Notes under the pieces: generated by a model
What the model saw: the letters and a program-made list of their open reading frames with translations, nothing else
The model's database searches: none
Told to the model about the DNA's origin: nothing
NCBI GenBank assembly: GCA_963790065.1
Contig: CAWBNK010000006.1
Location: 744,001 to 808,000, forward strand
Length of the DNA stretch: 64,000 nt
Direction: 5' to 3'
Source: Palsa-504 sp963790065
GTDB lineage: Bacteria; Actinomycetota; Actinomycetes; Streptosporangiales; Streptosporangiaceae
Made by a program: the position numbers and the translations under genes
Part shown: positions 8,983 through 17,760 of the stretch, piece after piece
How the letters are laid out: the number at the start of each line of letters is the position of its first letter
Numbering within the stretch: the stretch's first letter is position 1

Positions 8983-9013
8983 AGAGCCGGGGCCGCAGCG
9001 CGGCCCCGGCTCT
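8983..9013. terminator. Strong bidirectional terminator hairpin
   Basis: A perfect 14-bp stem (AGAGCCGGGGCCGC and its complement) with a 3-nt loop lies between the convergent exporter (stop 8968) and the secreted protease (stop 9037). It should end transcription from both sides. Confidence 0.85.
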
Positions 9014-9036
9014 TTCCGTGCTACCCGGCTCTTTCC

Positions 9037-12000
9037 TTACGAGCCGACCGTGTACTCGTACGGGAGCGCGACCAGCTCATCGCCGGACAGCTGACCGTAC
9101 GGCGGGACCCCGCTGATGTAGTCGTCGACGTACAGGTCACCCGAGACGACCGTGCCTGCCGCGGCGCTCGGCGTGATCGTCACGTTGATCGTGGCCGTCT
9201 GCCCCGGGTTGATCACGACCGGCGAGAACGTATTCGCCGGGTTGGCCGACGAAAGCCACGCGTCACCGGTCGGGGAGGTGACCGCCGAGTCGAACGCCTT
9301 GGTGACGGCGCTCATCGAGATCGTGGCCGTTCCCGGCGGGGCCGGCGCGGAGTACGGCCCGCACTCCGAGGGACCGGCGGACCACAGGCCGGCGGTCACA
9401 TTGTGGCCGGCCGGAGCGTAGGACGCCGATTCACTGGTCGCGCACAGCGCCCCGGGGCCGCTAGCGGCGCTGGCGATGTCCGGGTCACCCGGGAACGGGC
9501 TGAAGTCGAACATGGCCGGCAGCGACGCGGTCTGCGATACCGACAAGGCAGACGTCTCCGATGGCACGAACCAGACCGGGAAGCCGCCGGTCATCGGCAG
9601 CGACACGGTGTCCGACGACAGCGAAGCCAACGTGATCGTCGTCGTGGTGTCCAGCCTGGGGTCGATGAAGAAGGCCTCAGGCGCGGCACCGGTGTTCGTG
9701 ACCGAGACCGGGACCGTGATCGGCGTGCCGGACGCCAGCGTCGTGCTGGCACTGTCCGGCAGCCCGGCGGCGCTGGCCTTGGTGCCGTTGAAGGCGATGT
9801 TCCCGGTGTACGGGTCGGACACCTCGTTGCCTTCCACCGGCTCGGCGAAGTCGACGATCAGCGTCCAGGTGCCTGCCACCGGATTGAGGGTATAGGCGGT
9901 CGCCGAGAGCCCGCCGGTCCCGTTCAGGGTGTTCTGCCCGTACCCCAGGGTGTCGCCGTCCGGGCTGATCAGGTAGGTCCCGATCGGGTCGTTCGCATCG
10001 CTGGCCAGCGTCACGTTGGCGGTGATGTTCTTCACTCCGGCCGGGACGTTGAACTCGAAGAAATTGTCCTGGCCCTCGCCGGGCGGACGCCCGTTACCGC
10101 CGGTCAGCACGCCGCTGAACGTGCCGCCCGAGCTCACGTCGACCAGGCTGCGCAGGATCACCGGGATCGAGGTGGTCTCGGACCCCAGCGAGCTGACCAG
10201 GATCGAGCCTGCCGAATCGCCGGGCGCGGACGGGGTGGTCTCGTGGATCGTGACCGTCTGGCTCTTCCCGGGCAGCAGGATGGTCAGGGCCGGTGAGACC
10301 GAGCCGAACGAGGTGGCCTGCTCGGTGGCGATCCGCCACGGCACGGTTCCGTTGGTCCCGCTATTGGCCGCCGTGTCACCGAAGATGACGCCGGTCCAGA
10401 CGCCAGCAGCCGGATCCACCACGTCGGCACTGCCGAAGTTGCCTGGACCCTGCGGCAGCGAGTGTGCGGCGAGCCGGCCCTTCGGATCGACCAGGATCAG
10501 CCGGACCCGGGAGTTCAGCCCGATCTCACACTCCACCTGCAGGCAGTAGGTCGGGTTGCCGGGCCAGGCGATCGAGCCGACCAGGCGCTGCTGGCCCGGT
10601 GTCACCGTGAAGTGGAACACGCCGTAGTTGTTCGCCAGCCCCTGGTAGTTCGGGAGCTGCGGGCTGGAGGTGTCGCTCAGCGTGACGCTGCCGGTCTGCA
10701 CGTTCTCGTCCGGCCCGAAGGCGCGGGTGCTCAGGTGCAGGATCTGGAGGCTGGCCCCGGTGTTGGTGACCGTCTCCTGGAAGCTTTGCGCACTGCCCGG
10801 GTTACCCGTGGCGCTGAACTGACTGCTCGACAGCAGCAGGGTGCTGCCGGTGGCCTTGGGCGAGCCAGCGCTGGTGCGGATGGACTCGGCCAGCTGGACG
10901 GCCTTGTAGCTGTTCACCAGGCCGGCGCCCTGCTCGGCCGCGGGAGCGCCGAGGTCGGTGGCCGTGCTGAGCAGGATCTGCTTGACCAGCGCCGGCGTCG
11001 GCTTGGCGCCGCCGTGGGTCTTCGCGTAGGCCTGGATGACCAGCGCCGCCACGCCCGCGACGAACGGCGAGGACTCGCTGGTGCCGCCGCTTTCTTCGAT
11101 GTCGGAGGACTGGCCCTGGAAGTTCACGCAGCCGTAGAAGTTCGGGCTGGCGTCGCACGAGGCGAAGCTGATGTCGCCCGGCGCGACCAGGTCGACCGTG
11201 CCGCCGGTCTCGTCGGTACCGCTCGAGCTCAGCGAGCTGATGTTGTCGCTGAGCCAGCCGGTCTTGGCGAAGTCACGAGCCAGGGCGTAGTTGGTCTGGG
11301 CGTAGGCCTGGAACTGCGTGCTGGCCCCGACCGAGATGACCTGCGGGTCGGTGGCCGGCGAGCCGATCGTGTTGGTGGAGCCGCCGTCACCGGTGGAGGA
11401 CACGACGGTGACGCCCGCCGCGACGGCCGCGTCGTCGAACTGCTTGGTCGCGTCCAGTGAGGTGACGTCGGGGAACGCGTTGTTGCCAAACGACTCGTTG
11501 AGCACGTTCACGTGGTCGACCTCGACCGCGTAGTTGATCGCCTGCAGGAAGTTGGACTCGGTCGTGTCCAGTGCGGCGCTGGTGGTGTCCTCGTCGAACA
11601 CGTCCAGGCCGACCAGGCTGGAGCCGGGGGCCACGCCGAGGATCCGGATGTTGCACGGCGTCGGGTACGACTGCGCGGAGAAGCCGTTCAGGTTGTAGAC
11701 GTGCAGCCCTTGCCCGGCGATGGCGTTGGCGTCGAGGAACGCCTCGTCACCCGAGGTCTGCGCGCCCGGCCCCTCGCCGGTGAAGTCCTGGTAGTCACTG
11801 AATACCGACGTGCCATTGGGCCGGATGAAGTTGACGTTCTGCGTGTCGATGCCGTCGGCGACCCAGCCGACCTTGACGCCCGCGCCGGTGATGCCGAGGC
11901 TCTGCGCGGTGGGCTGCGCCGGGTTGTCCGATGCGGTGCTGGTCAGCGAGAGTCCCTCAGGGGCGAGGTCCACCTTGCCGTTGGCGCCGCAGGCATTGGG

Positions 12001-12591
12001 GATGATGTTGGGCGTCGGCGACGAGCCCGGATCGGAACTGGACTTCGCGACCGCCTTCGCAGGCGCGGTCGGGAGGTCACTGCCGCCCTGGATGGTCACG
12101 TCGGGGATGACCTCGGCGACTGAGGAGTTCGCGTCTAGCCGCTCCTCCTCGCCTGCCGAGACCGTGGCCGCGAACGAGTCGACCAGCGAATAGTTCTTGA
12201 CGTGGGTGGCGTGTACCTGCGTCAGCTCGCCCATCAGCGGCTGTTGCATGGTGTGGATGTCGCTCGTGCGCGTGGTGGCCGCTGAGCTGCCGACGGGTGC
12301 CTGGGTGGGCTGGTCCTTCATGATCACGATGACGGGCTGGTTCACGTTCTGCGACAGCACCGCGGCCAGCGTCGGCGTCATCGGCCCGAACAGCGCGTCG
12401 GGGCCGAGCGGAGCGGCACTGGCCGGCACCGCGGCCACGGCCTGCCCGGCGATCAGGGCGGTCGCCCCGGCCACGGCGGCGAGCAGTGACAGTCGTCTGC
12501 CTCGCCTGCCCAGCGCGCGCCCGCTTCTTCCCGCTGTCGGCACCTTCCCGGCACCCGATCCCGGCCTGCGCCAGGCGATTAGTTCCCGCAT
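9037..12591 (-). CDS. Large secreted subtilase with sedolisin-like active-site residues
   Basis: About 1184 residues. A basic N-terminus and hydrophobic stretch ending in Ala-x-Ala form a signal peptide (about residues 20-60). An I9-like propeptide follows (around VNQPVIVIMKDQ). The catalytic domain keeps an S8-like Asp loop (VGWVADGID, about 246) and the Ser loop GGTSESSPFVAG (about 505). The usual catalytic-His motif GHGTHVAG is replaced by GDEAFLDANAIAG (about 281), which places Glu and Asp four apart as in sedolisins (S53). The oxyanion Asn (AAGN) is replaced by Asp in SSTGDGGS (about 402), also as in S53. The C-terminal 600 residues look like beta-sandwich domains, including a proprotein-convertase P-like stretch. 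The ATG at 12591 follows an AAGGCGAGG-like site; the longer frame upstream is non-coding in character. Confidence 0.85.
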   Translation of the reverse strand: MRELIAWRRPGSGAGKVPTAGRSGRALGRRGRRLSLLAAVAGATALIAGQAVAAVPASAAPLGPDALFGPMTPTLAAVLSQNVNQPVIVIMKDQPTQAPVGSSAATTRTSDIHTMQQPLMGELTQVHATHVKNYSLVDSFAATVSAGEEERLDANSSVAEVIPDVTIQGGSDLPTAPAKAVAKSSSDPGSSPTPNIIPNACGANGKVDLAPEGLSLTSTASDNPAQPTAQSLGITGAGVKVGWVADGIDTQNVNFIRPNGTSVFSDYQDFTGEGPGAQTSGDEAFLDANAIAGQGLHVYNLNGFSAQSYPTPCNIRILGVAPGSSLVGLDVFDEDTTSAALDTTESNFLQAINYAVEVDHVNVLNESFGNNAFPDVTSLDATKQFDDAAVAAGVTVVSSTGDGGSTNTIGSPATDPQVISVGASTQFQAYAQTNYALARDFAKTGWLSDNISSLSSSGTDETGGTVDLVAPGDISFASCDASPNFYGCVNFQGQSSDIEESGGTSESSPFVAGVAALVIQAYAKTHGGAKPTPALVKQILLSTATDLGAPAAEQGAGLVNSYKAVQLAESIRTSAGSPKATGSTLLLSSSQFSATGNPGSAQSFQETVTNTGASLQILHLSTRAFGPDENVQTGSVTLSDTSSPQLPNYQGLANNYGVFHFTVTPGQQRLVGSIAWPGNPTYCLQVECEIGLNSRVRLILVDPKGRLAAHSLPQGPGNFGSADVVDPAAGVWTGVIFGDTAANSGTNGTVPWRIATEQATSFGSVSPALTILLPGKSQTVTIHETTPSAPGDSAGSILVSSLGSETTSIPVILRSLVDVSSGGTFSGVLTGGNGRPPGEGQDNFFEFNVPAGVKNITANVTLASDANDPIGTYLISPDGDTLGYGQNTLNGTGGLSATAYTLNPVAGTWTLIVDFAEPVEGNEVSDPYTGNIAFNGTKASAAGLPDSASTTLASGTPITVPVSVTNTGAAPEAFFIDPRLDTTTTITLASLSSDTVSLPMTGGFPVWFVPSETSALSVSQTASLPAMFDFSPFPGDPDIASAASGPGALCATSESASYAPAGHNVTAGLWSAGPSECGPYSAPAPPGTATISMSAVTKAFDSAVTSPTGDAWLSSANPANTFSPVVINPGQTATINVTITPSAAAGTVVSGDLYVDDYISGVPPYGQLSGDELVALPYEYTVGS

Positions 12592-12901
12592 TGACCTCGC
12601 CTTACCCACGAAGGGTGCGGCCGACTGCGACCGCGACTGGAATTGGGCGCCCTCAGGCACTGGCCGATCGTGAATCCCAACGCCACGGCCAAGGACAGTC
12701 CAGTGGCAAACGCTAGAGCACGCAACGACCGACACTGTTGAAATCTGTAACGCAACCGTAACGATATAGAGCACATTTACACACAATGGGAAAATCGGTA
12801 CCCAAGTCACGGGAGCGGCCGGATGAAGCTGCGGGTCCTGGGCAGGCCCGCGAACCACCTCCGCTGCCGCCGGGTAGATTCGGCTGCGGAGAGGGGCGAG
12901 G
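12592..12901. other. Divergent intergenic region
   Basis: This is the gap between the divergent secreted protease (start 12591) and the small membrane protein (start 12902). The stretch near 12720-12790 is AT-richer (for example GATATAGAGCAC), as expected for a promoter. I see no gene or clear operator. Confidence 0.4.
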
Positions 12902-13540
12902 ATGGCCATCGTGGCGCTAGTGCTGTGGGCGTTCACCGCAGCAGCCGGTTTCTACCTGCTGGTAACCAGCAACCTGGCCCGCACCCGGTCGGCCGCATCC
13001 GCCGGCGTCCCGCCCGCCCATTACGCACAGGCCACCGCCAGCCAGGCCGCCGCCGCTGCACCCGTCAGCCAGGCCGCCGCCAGCCACGCCAGCACCGCCG
13101 CCCCAGCCGCTCAGGCCCAGGCCGCGCCCCCGGCCGAGCCTGCCTCAGGCGGTCCGGCCTCGCCGCGAGAGTTGCGGCGCGCGGCCCGGGGCCGGTGGGA
13201 TCCGCCGTCGCTGGTCGCCGCCCGGCAGGCGCCGATGCTGCCTGGCCTGCGGTCGCTGCTGGAGTTCGCGCACCCGACCTTCGGCATCATCGGGCTGGCG
13301 TTCTGGCTGGGCTTCACGCTGGTCCACAACAAGGCGCTGGGCTGGATCGCGTTCGGGCTGGTCGCGGTCACCGCGAGCCTGGGGCTGACCTGGTTCACGG
13401 CCAACCTGCGGGCCGCCCGCCGGGCGGGCCCGGGTCGTGGAGCCCCGCGCTTCTCCGGCCGGCTCCTGGTCCTGCACGGCAGCGCCGCCGCCCTCACCGT
13501 CATCCTGGCTGCCGTCACCGCGCTGGTCACTCGGGGCTAG
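12902..13540 (+). CDS. Hypothetical membrane protein with Ala/Gln-rich linker
   Basis: A 212-residue protein I do not recognise. An N-terminal transmembrane helix (about residues 3-22) is followed by a low-complexity Ala/Gln/Pro segment (about 35-85), a basic stretch (RELRRAARGRW) and three further hydrophobic helices (about 118-137, 145-162 and 190-210). The C-terminal helices sit around VHNKALGWIAFG, reminiscent of small cytochrome-like or DUF membrane proteins, but without diagnostic His pairs. The ATG follows GGGGCGAGG. A hairpin follows the stop. Confidence 0.65.
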   Translation: MAIVALVLWAFTAAAGFYLLVTSNLARTRSAASAGVPPAHYAQATASQAAAAAPVSQAAASHASTAAPAAQAQAAPPAEPASGGPASPRELRRAARGRWDPPSLVAARQAPMLPGLRSLLEFAHPTFGIIGLAFWLGFTLVHNKALGWIAFGLVAVTASLGLTWFTANLRAARRAGPGRGAPRFSGRLLVLHGSAAALTVILAAVTALVTRG

Positions 13541-13552
13541 CCGTCGCCGCGC

Positions 13553-13578
13553 ACGCCGAGGGCCAGTGCCCGCGGCGT
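13553..13578. terminator. Hairpin after the membrane protein gene
   Basis: ACGCCGAGGGC and GCCCGCGGCGT pair over 11 bp with one mismatch and a 4-nt loop, 12 bp after the stop codon at 13540. No U-run follows, as is common in actinomycetes. Confidence 0.6.
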
Positions 13579-14068
13579 CGGCACGGATAGGAGGAGACGA
13601 GCAATCATGAGACCCGGGAGCATTCGCGATGTTAAAGGCTCATGATCTGACGGCTGCCGCGAGCACTGGCCACACCCTGGACTACGGCCCCGAGCCGGAT
13701 CCGGCTCACCGCTCCGAGGCCACGTAATCACTTGGTAAGAACTAGCCCCTCGACCGTAAAAGTCCGCGCCGTGCACAATCCCGTCGCCTCGCACCGCTAA
13801 TTACGCACGCGGGTCGTAATCATCCTGTATCGCCATATAAAAAACGTACATATCGGACAGGATGGCAGTGGTTTGCTGCCGATGAAAGTGGCAGCCTGCC
13901 CACTCTTTTCGGCAGGGTGCCGCTTTCGCTGGTTCGCGGCTCCCGCCTCCGGCCCGGATCCGGGCCACGGCAGGGGCTCATGGTCGTTACGTGAGAGGGG
14001 GTAGCTGGGTACGATCTTGTCCGGGGCCGGTGACCGGCAAAGGATCTCGGACGTGACGAACGCGGGCC
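13579..14068. other. Intergenic region with AT-rich promoter-like core
   Basis: About 490 bp without a supported gene. An AT-rich core at 13828-13856 (CATATAAAAAACG) is framed by an inverted repeat, CATCCTGT (13821-13828) and ACAGGATG (13857-13864). This could be the promoter and operator of the downstream GH127 gene or a transcript hairpin. The long open frames on the opposite strand are antisense shadows of GH127. Confidence 0.4.
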
Positions 14069-16174
14069 ATGACCCGACAGACCCTGCGCGCCCAAGCGGC
14101 CCGACAGCCCCGCAACCCCAGGCCGACCCCCAACCCCAGCCAGCCTCCCAAACCCAGGCAGCCCCCGAAGGCCAGGCCAGCCGCCCAAGGCCAGCCAGCC
14201 CCCGAAGGCCAGGCCGGCCGCGCGGGTCTGGGCAGGCTGAGCCGGCGCGAGGCGCTGACCCTGTTCGGTGCCGGCGCCCTCGTCGCCGAACAGGCCCTGC
14301 TTCTCAAATCCGCCTCCAGCCGGCCTGCGGCCCCGCCCGCCGTCAGCCTGGCCGGCCTGCACGACACGACCCCGCAGCCCGGCGGCTACGCGCCCAACGG
14401 CACCGCCGGCCGCACCGCCGCGCTGCCGCTCGGCAGCGTGGAACTGCTGGACAGCCCGTTCCGGGCCAACCAGGCCAGGAACACCGCGTACCTGCTGTTC
14501 CTTGACCTGGACCGGATGCTGCGCCCGTTCCGGATCAACTACGGCGTGCCCACCACGGCCCAGCCCTGCGGCGGCTGGGAGAAGCCCGCCTCCCAAATTC
14601 GCGGGCACATGACCGGGCACCTGCTGTCGGCCCTCGCCATCACGTACGCGAATACGGGAAACGACGAGGCCCTGGCCCGTGGCCGGTACCTGGTCAGCCA
14701 GCTCGCCGCCCTGCAGGCCCGCGCGGTCCGGGCCGGGTTCCACGCCGGCTACCTGTCCGGGTTCCCCGAGGTCTACTTCACCTGGATCGAAGAGGGAAAG
14801 AACGTCTGGTCGCCGTATTACATGATCCACAAGTACCTGGCCGGGCTGATCGACCAGTACCAGCTGGCCGGCGACGACCTGGCCCTCGACGTCGCGATGA
14901 AGCTCGGCGACTGGGTCGACTGGCGCACCGGCCGGCTGTCCTACGCGCAGATGCAGCACGTGCTGACCTACGAGTACGGCGGCCTGCCCGAGGCGCTGGC
15001 CAACCTGTACACGATCACCGGCGCCGAACGCTACCTGGCTACCGCCCAGCGCTTCTACCACGCGGAGGTGTTCGACCCGCTGGCCGACGGGGTGGACGCG
15101 CTGGCCGGACTGCAGGCCAACGTGACCACGCCCAAGATCATCGCCTGCCTCCGGATGTGGGAGGAAACCGGCAGCAGCAGGTACCGGGACATCGCCCAGA
15201 ACTTCTGGGACATCGTGACCGGCCACCACGTCTACGTCATCGGCGGCGCCGGCAACTACGAGCACTTCCAGCAGCCCGACGTGGTCGCCGCCGAGCTGTC
15301 CAACTTCACCTGCGAGAACTGCGTCAGCTACAACCTGCTCAAGCTGACCCGGCTGCTGCAGTTCCACGACCTGACCCGCACCGACCTGATCGACTATTAC
15401 GAGCGGACCTTGTTCAACCAGATGCTGGGGGAGCAGGATCCCGCCTCGCCGCACGGCTTCAACTGCTACTACACCGGCCTGTCGTCCGGCGCGTTCAAGC
15501 GCCAGCCGCTGAACTACTTCCCGGACGGCAACCCGGACATCTACGCCACCGACTACGACACGTTCACCTGCGACACCGCCACCGGCGTGGAAACCGAAGC
15601 CAAGTTCGCCGACACCATCTACACCCGCGACGCGGACGGCCTGTACGTCAACCTGTTCATCCCGTCGCAGGTGAGCTCGCACGGGTTGGTGCTGCGCCAG
15701 GACACCGGCTTCCCCGACGAGCCGGTGATCCGGCTGTCGGTGGTCTCCGGCGCGGCCACGATGACGCTACGGATTCGGGTTCCGGCCTGGGTTGCCGGGC
15801 CGCCGCTGGTCATCCTCAACGGCCGCCCAGTCACCGGCCTGCTGCCGCCAGAGCCCGCGGCCGGGTGGATCGTGCTGCGCCGGGGATGGCGGCCCGGCGA
15901 CCAGCTCGAGGTCACCCTGCCCATGCGGCTGGCCTTCGAGCCCGCGCCCGACCACCCGGCCGTACAGGCCGTGACCTACGGCCCGGTCGTGCTGAGCGGC
16001 GTGTACCCGGCCAACCCCGGCCCGCTGACGCCGCAGCTCCAGCTCACCTCGCTGCAGCGAGCCGCTGGCCGGCCCCTGGCCTTCGATGCCCTCTCCGGCC
16101 GCCAGCCCGTCCGCCTGATCCCGGTCAGCCGCGCCGCCCACGAGTACTACACCGTCTACTGGCAGGCCGTGTAG
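14069..16174 (+). CDS. Glycoside hydrolase family 127 protein (DUF1680; probable beta-L-arabinofuranosidase), Tat-exported
   Basis: A 701-residue protein. After a Pro/Gln-rich N-terminus there is a twin-arginine-type signal, SRREALTLFGAGALVA (about residues 58-73). The catalytic (alpha/alpha)6 barrel follows with GHMTGHLLSALA, YYMIHKYLAGLIDQY, a Glu in EYGGLPEALANLY and the Cys cluster FTCENCVSYNLLKL. In characterised GH127 enzymes, such Cys residues and a Glu form the zinc/thiolate active site that cleaves beta-L-arabinofuranosides. The C-terminal 160 residues are beta-rich (RIRVPAWVAGPP). The start is uncertain because no good ribosome site precedes 14069 and the first 50 residues are low complexity. 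Probable role: secreted plant cell-wall (arabinan or extensin) degradation. Confidence 0.85.
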   Translation: MTRQTLRAQAARQPRNPRPTPNPSQPPKPRQPPKARPAAQGQPAPEGQAGRAGLGRLSRREALTLFGAGALVAEQALLLKSASSRPAAPPAVSLAGLHDTTPQPGGYAPNGTAGRTAALPLGSVELLDSPFRANQARNTAYLLFLDLDRMLRPFRINYGVPTTAQPCGGWEKPASQIRGHMTGHLLSALAITYANTGNDEALARGRYLVSQLAALQARAVRAGFHAGYLSGFPEVYFTWIEEGKNVWSPYYMIHKYLAGLIDQYQLAGDDLALDVAMKLGDWVDWRTGRLSYAQMQHVLTYEYGGLPEALANLYTITGAERYLATAQRFYHAEVFDPLADGVDALAGLQANVTTPKIIACLRMWEETGSSRYRDIAQNFWDIVTGHHVYVIGGAGNYEHFQQPDVVAAELSNFTCENCVSYNLLKLTRLLQFHDLTRTDLIDYYERTLFNQMLGEQDPASPHGFNCYYTGLSSGAFKRQPLNYFPDGNPDIYATDYDTFTCDTATGVETEAKFADTIYTRDADGLYVNLFIPSQVSSHGLVLRQDTGFPDEPVIRLSVVSGAATMTLRIRVPAWVAGPPLVILNGRPVTGLLPPEPAAGWIVLRRGWRPGDQLEVTLPMRLAFEPAPDHPAVQAVTYGPVVLSGVYPANPGPLTPQLQLTSLQRAAGRPLAFDALSGRQPVRLIPVSRAAHEYYTVYWQAV

Positions 16175-16371
16175 TGTCACAGCGCGGTTACCCTCACACC
16201 CGTTTCTACAAGGCGTTTTCCACTCTCGGCGGTACGCATCTCTCCCCGTCGTTACTCGATGTCATGTGCCCGGGATGTGCCCCTGCTGGAGGATCCACCG
16301 GGCGAACTCTGGCCAGCACGAGTGGCGCCGCGATCCGATAGATTTCTACGCATCATGAACGAGAACGGGGA

Positions 16372-16707
16372 GTGGGAAGGCTTTCGCGGCAGGCGCTGAT
16401 CCCCCACACTGGCCCGGTGACTGAACGGCTGCGAGTGCGTGAGATCGATGATGATGAGGGCCGGCTGCTGGTGCGGATCATCCACCGCGGCAGCGGGTCG
16501 GTGGTGACCTGGCCGCGGGCGCAGATGGTGCTGCTGTCGGCCCAGGGCATGGACGCGGCGGCGATCGCCAAGGTGGCGTTTACCAGCGAGGGCCGGGTGC
16601 GGGATGTGATCCGGAACTTCAATGCCCCGTTCTGGCACGAACGTGGCACGTCGAAGGCTAGGAGGGGTACGCGCAGCTTGCAACCCGACCGGGGAAGGCG
16701 CGTGTGA
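16372..16707 (+). pseudogene. IS630-family transposase remnant (N-terminal HTH part only)
   Basis: The frame encodes an IS630-type N-terminal helix-turn-helix: QMVLLSAQGMDAAAIAKVAF and SEGRVRDVIRNFN. Similarity ends near 16622, and the DDE catalytic domain is absent; the next gene's 3' end overlaps the tail of the frame. It is a dead transposon fragment marking past insertion at the edge of the accessory region. Confidence 0.7.
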
Positions 16708-17464
16708 CGGCGGCGGTGCGGCTGGAGACGCGCAGCCTTTCATAGATGTTTTCGAGGTGGGTACGCACGGTTCCCTCGGTCACGCCCAGGCGGCGGGCGA
16801 TCTGGGTGTTGGTATGCCCAGCGGCGAGCAGATGCAGCAGTTCCCATTGCCTGGAGGTGAGCCGGGGAACAGGGTGACGGCGCCGCTCGGCCTCCAGGTA
16901 GGCGTGGTGCAGGTGCGGGCGCAACAGCGTGAGCACCGCCCGGTCCCGCTCGGAGAAATCCGGCCCGGGCCCGCGGTAGAGATACAGCCGGACGTGCCGC
17001 CCGGGTCCGGCGCTCAGCCCCGCGGAATCGGGCAGGCACAGCTGGAGCTCATGCTCTATCCCGAACGGCCGGTGATAGTCGCAGTACATGCCGGTGCTGT
17101 GCCATTGCCGCACGGAGTAGAAGTCAGAGGGTTTGACGACGCTGCGCCGGTCACCGGTGCGCTCGGGATAGGTGTTGGATAGGCAGTCCGAGCGGCAGGC
17201 CCACCAGTCCTCCCAGAGTGATGGGTCCAAGTCCTCGAAGGCCTTGAGTTCGTCGTCGCTTGGAGCCGGGATGGCTTGCAGGATCGAGTACGCTTGCCCG
17301 CTGGCGCCGCGATCGAGGGAGATGGCGTCGCAGCGGATCTGGCTCATCAGGTCGGCCAGCAGGGACGGCGGCAGCCCTTCCCCGTCCGGCAGGTCGGGGC
17401 GGTCCTGGCTGACCATGGCCGCCAGGGCACGCAGATCTCGTTCGCTGGCCACCGGAGCTACCAC
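16658..17464 (-). CDS. LuxR-family transcriptional regulator
   Basis: About 268 residues. The C-terminal 60 residues are a clear LuxR/GerE helix-turn-helix: LTSRQWELLHLLAAGHTNTQ, IARRLGVTEGTVRTHLENIY and ERLRV. The N-terminal 190 residues form a sensor-like domain I cannot assign (Trp-rich SLWEDWWACRSDC, FYSVRQWHSTGMY); this layout is common in actinobacterial GAF-like LuxR proteins. I place the start at GTG 17464, 6 bp after a G-run. An ATG at 17605 would add 47 residues of basic, gene-unlike sequence. The IS66-split lectin gene is divergent from it, so it could regulate that gene; this is only positional. Confidence 0.8.
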   Translation of the reverse strand: MVAPVASERDLRALAAMVSQDRPDLPDGEGLPPSLLADLMSQIRCDAISLDRGASGQAYSILQAIPAPSDDELKAFEDLDPSLWEDWWACRSDCLSNTYPERTGDRRSVVKPSDFYSVRQWHSTGMYCDYHRPFGIEHELQLCLPDSAGLSAGPGRHVRLYLYRGPGPDFSERDRAVLTLLRPHLHHAYLEAERRRHPVPRLTSRQWELLHLLAAGHTNTQIARRLGVTEGTVRTHLENIYERLRVSSRTAAVTRAFPGRVASCAYPS

Positions 17465-17637
17465 GACGCACCCCCCAACGATTTTACTCCGGCTGCGCCG
17501 AACTGGCCATCCGCAGAACGTCGGATAGCGACAACGATCATGGCGTGTGCACGCTGGTACCCGACCGGTCCTCAAGTGTGAGGAAGACCTCACATCTCGC
17601 AACAACCAGGCCTGGATATACCGAGAGAGGATGGGAC

Positions 17638-17760
17638 ATGGCGGGTATCGCTGCCACGTCGTTCGATCCCGAGCGCCTTGATCTTCTGTACCTGGATCAG
17701 GACTTCCAGATGGTGCATTGGGCGTTCAACCCGCTGCCATCGAGTGCCGATCAGAGGTAA
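17638..17760 (+). pseudogene. 5' fragment of a beta-propeller lectin-like gene split by IS66 insertion
   Basis: The ATG at 17638 follows GAGAGGATGG. It encodes 39 native residues (MAGIAATSFDPERLDLLYLD, then QDFQMVHWAFNP), the first blade of a PLL/tachylectin-like propeller resembling the blades in the 3' fragment. The frame hits a stop inside the IS left end. Removing the element and one copy of the 8-bp duplication joins codon 39 plus two bases to 19431 and restores one continuous frame to 21228. The gene is therefore a recent casualty of transposition. Confidence 0.8.

Noticed and set aside
12592..12936. N-terminal extension of the subtilase to 12936
   Set aside because: The extension has no family similarity, precedes the signal peptide and contains promoter-like AT-rich DNA; ATG 12591 has a ribosome site.
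13820..15682. Long minus-strand open frame (620 codons) opposite the GH127 gene
   Set aside because: Repetitive Val/Gly/Arg composition typical of an antisense high-GC frame; the plus strand has the clear GH127 domain.
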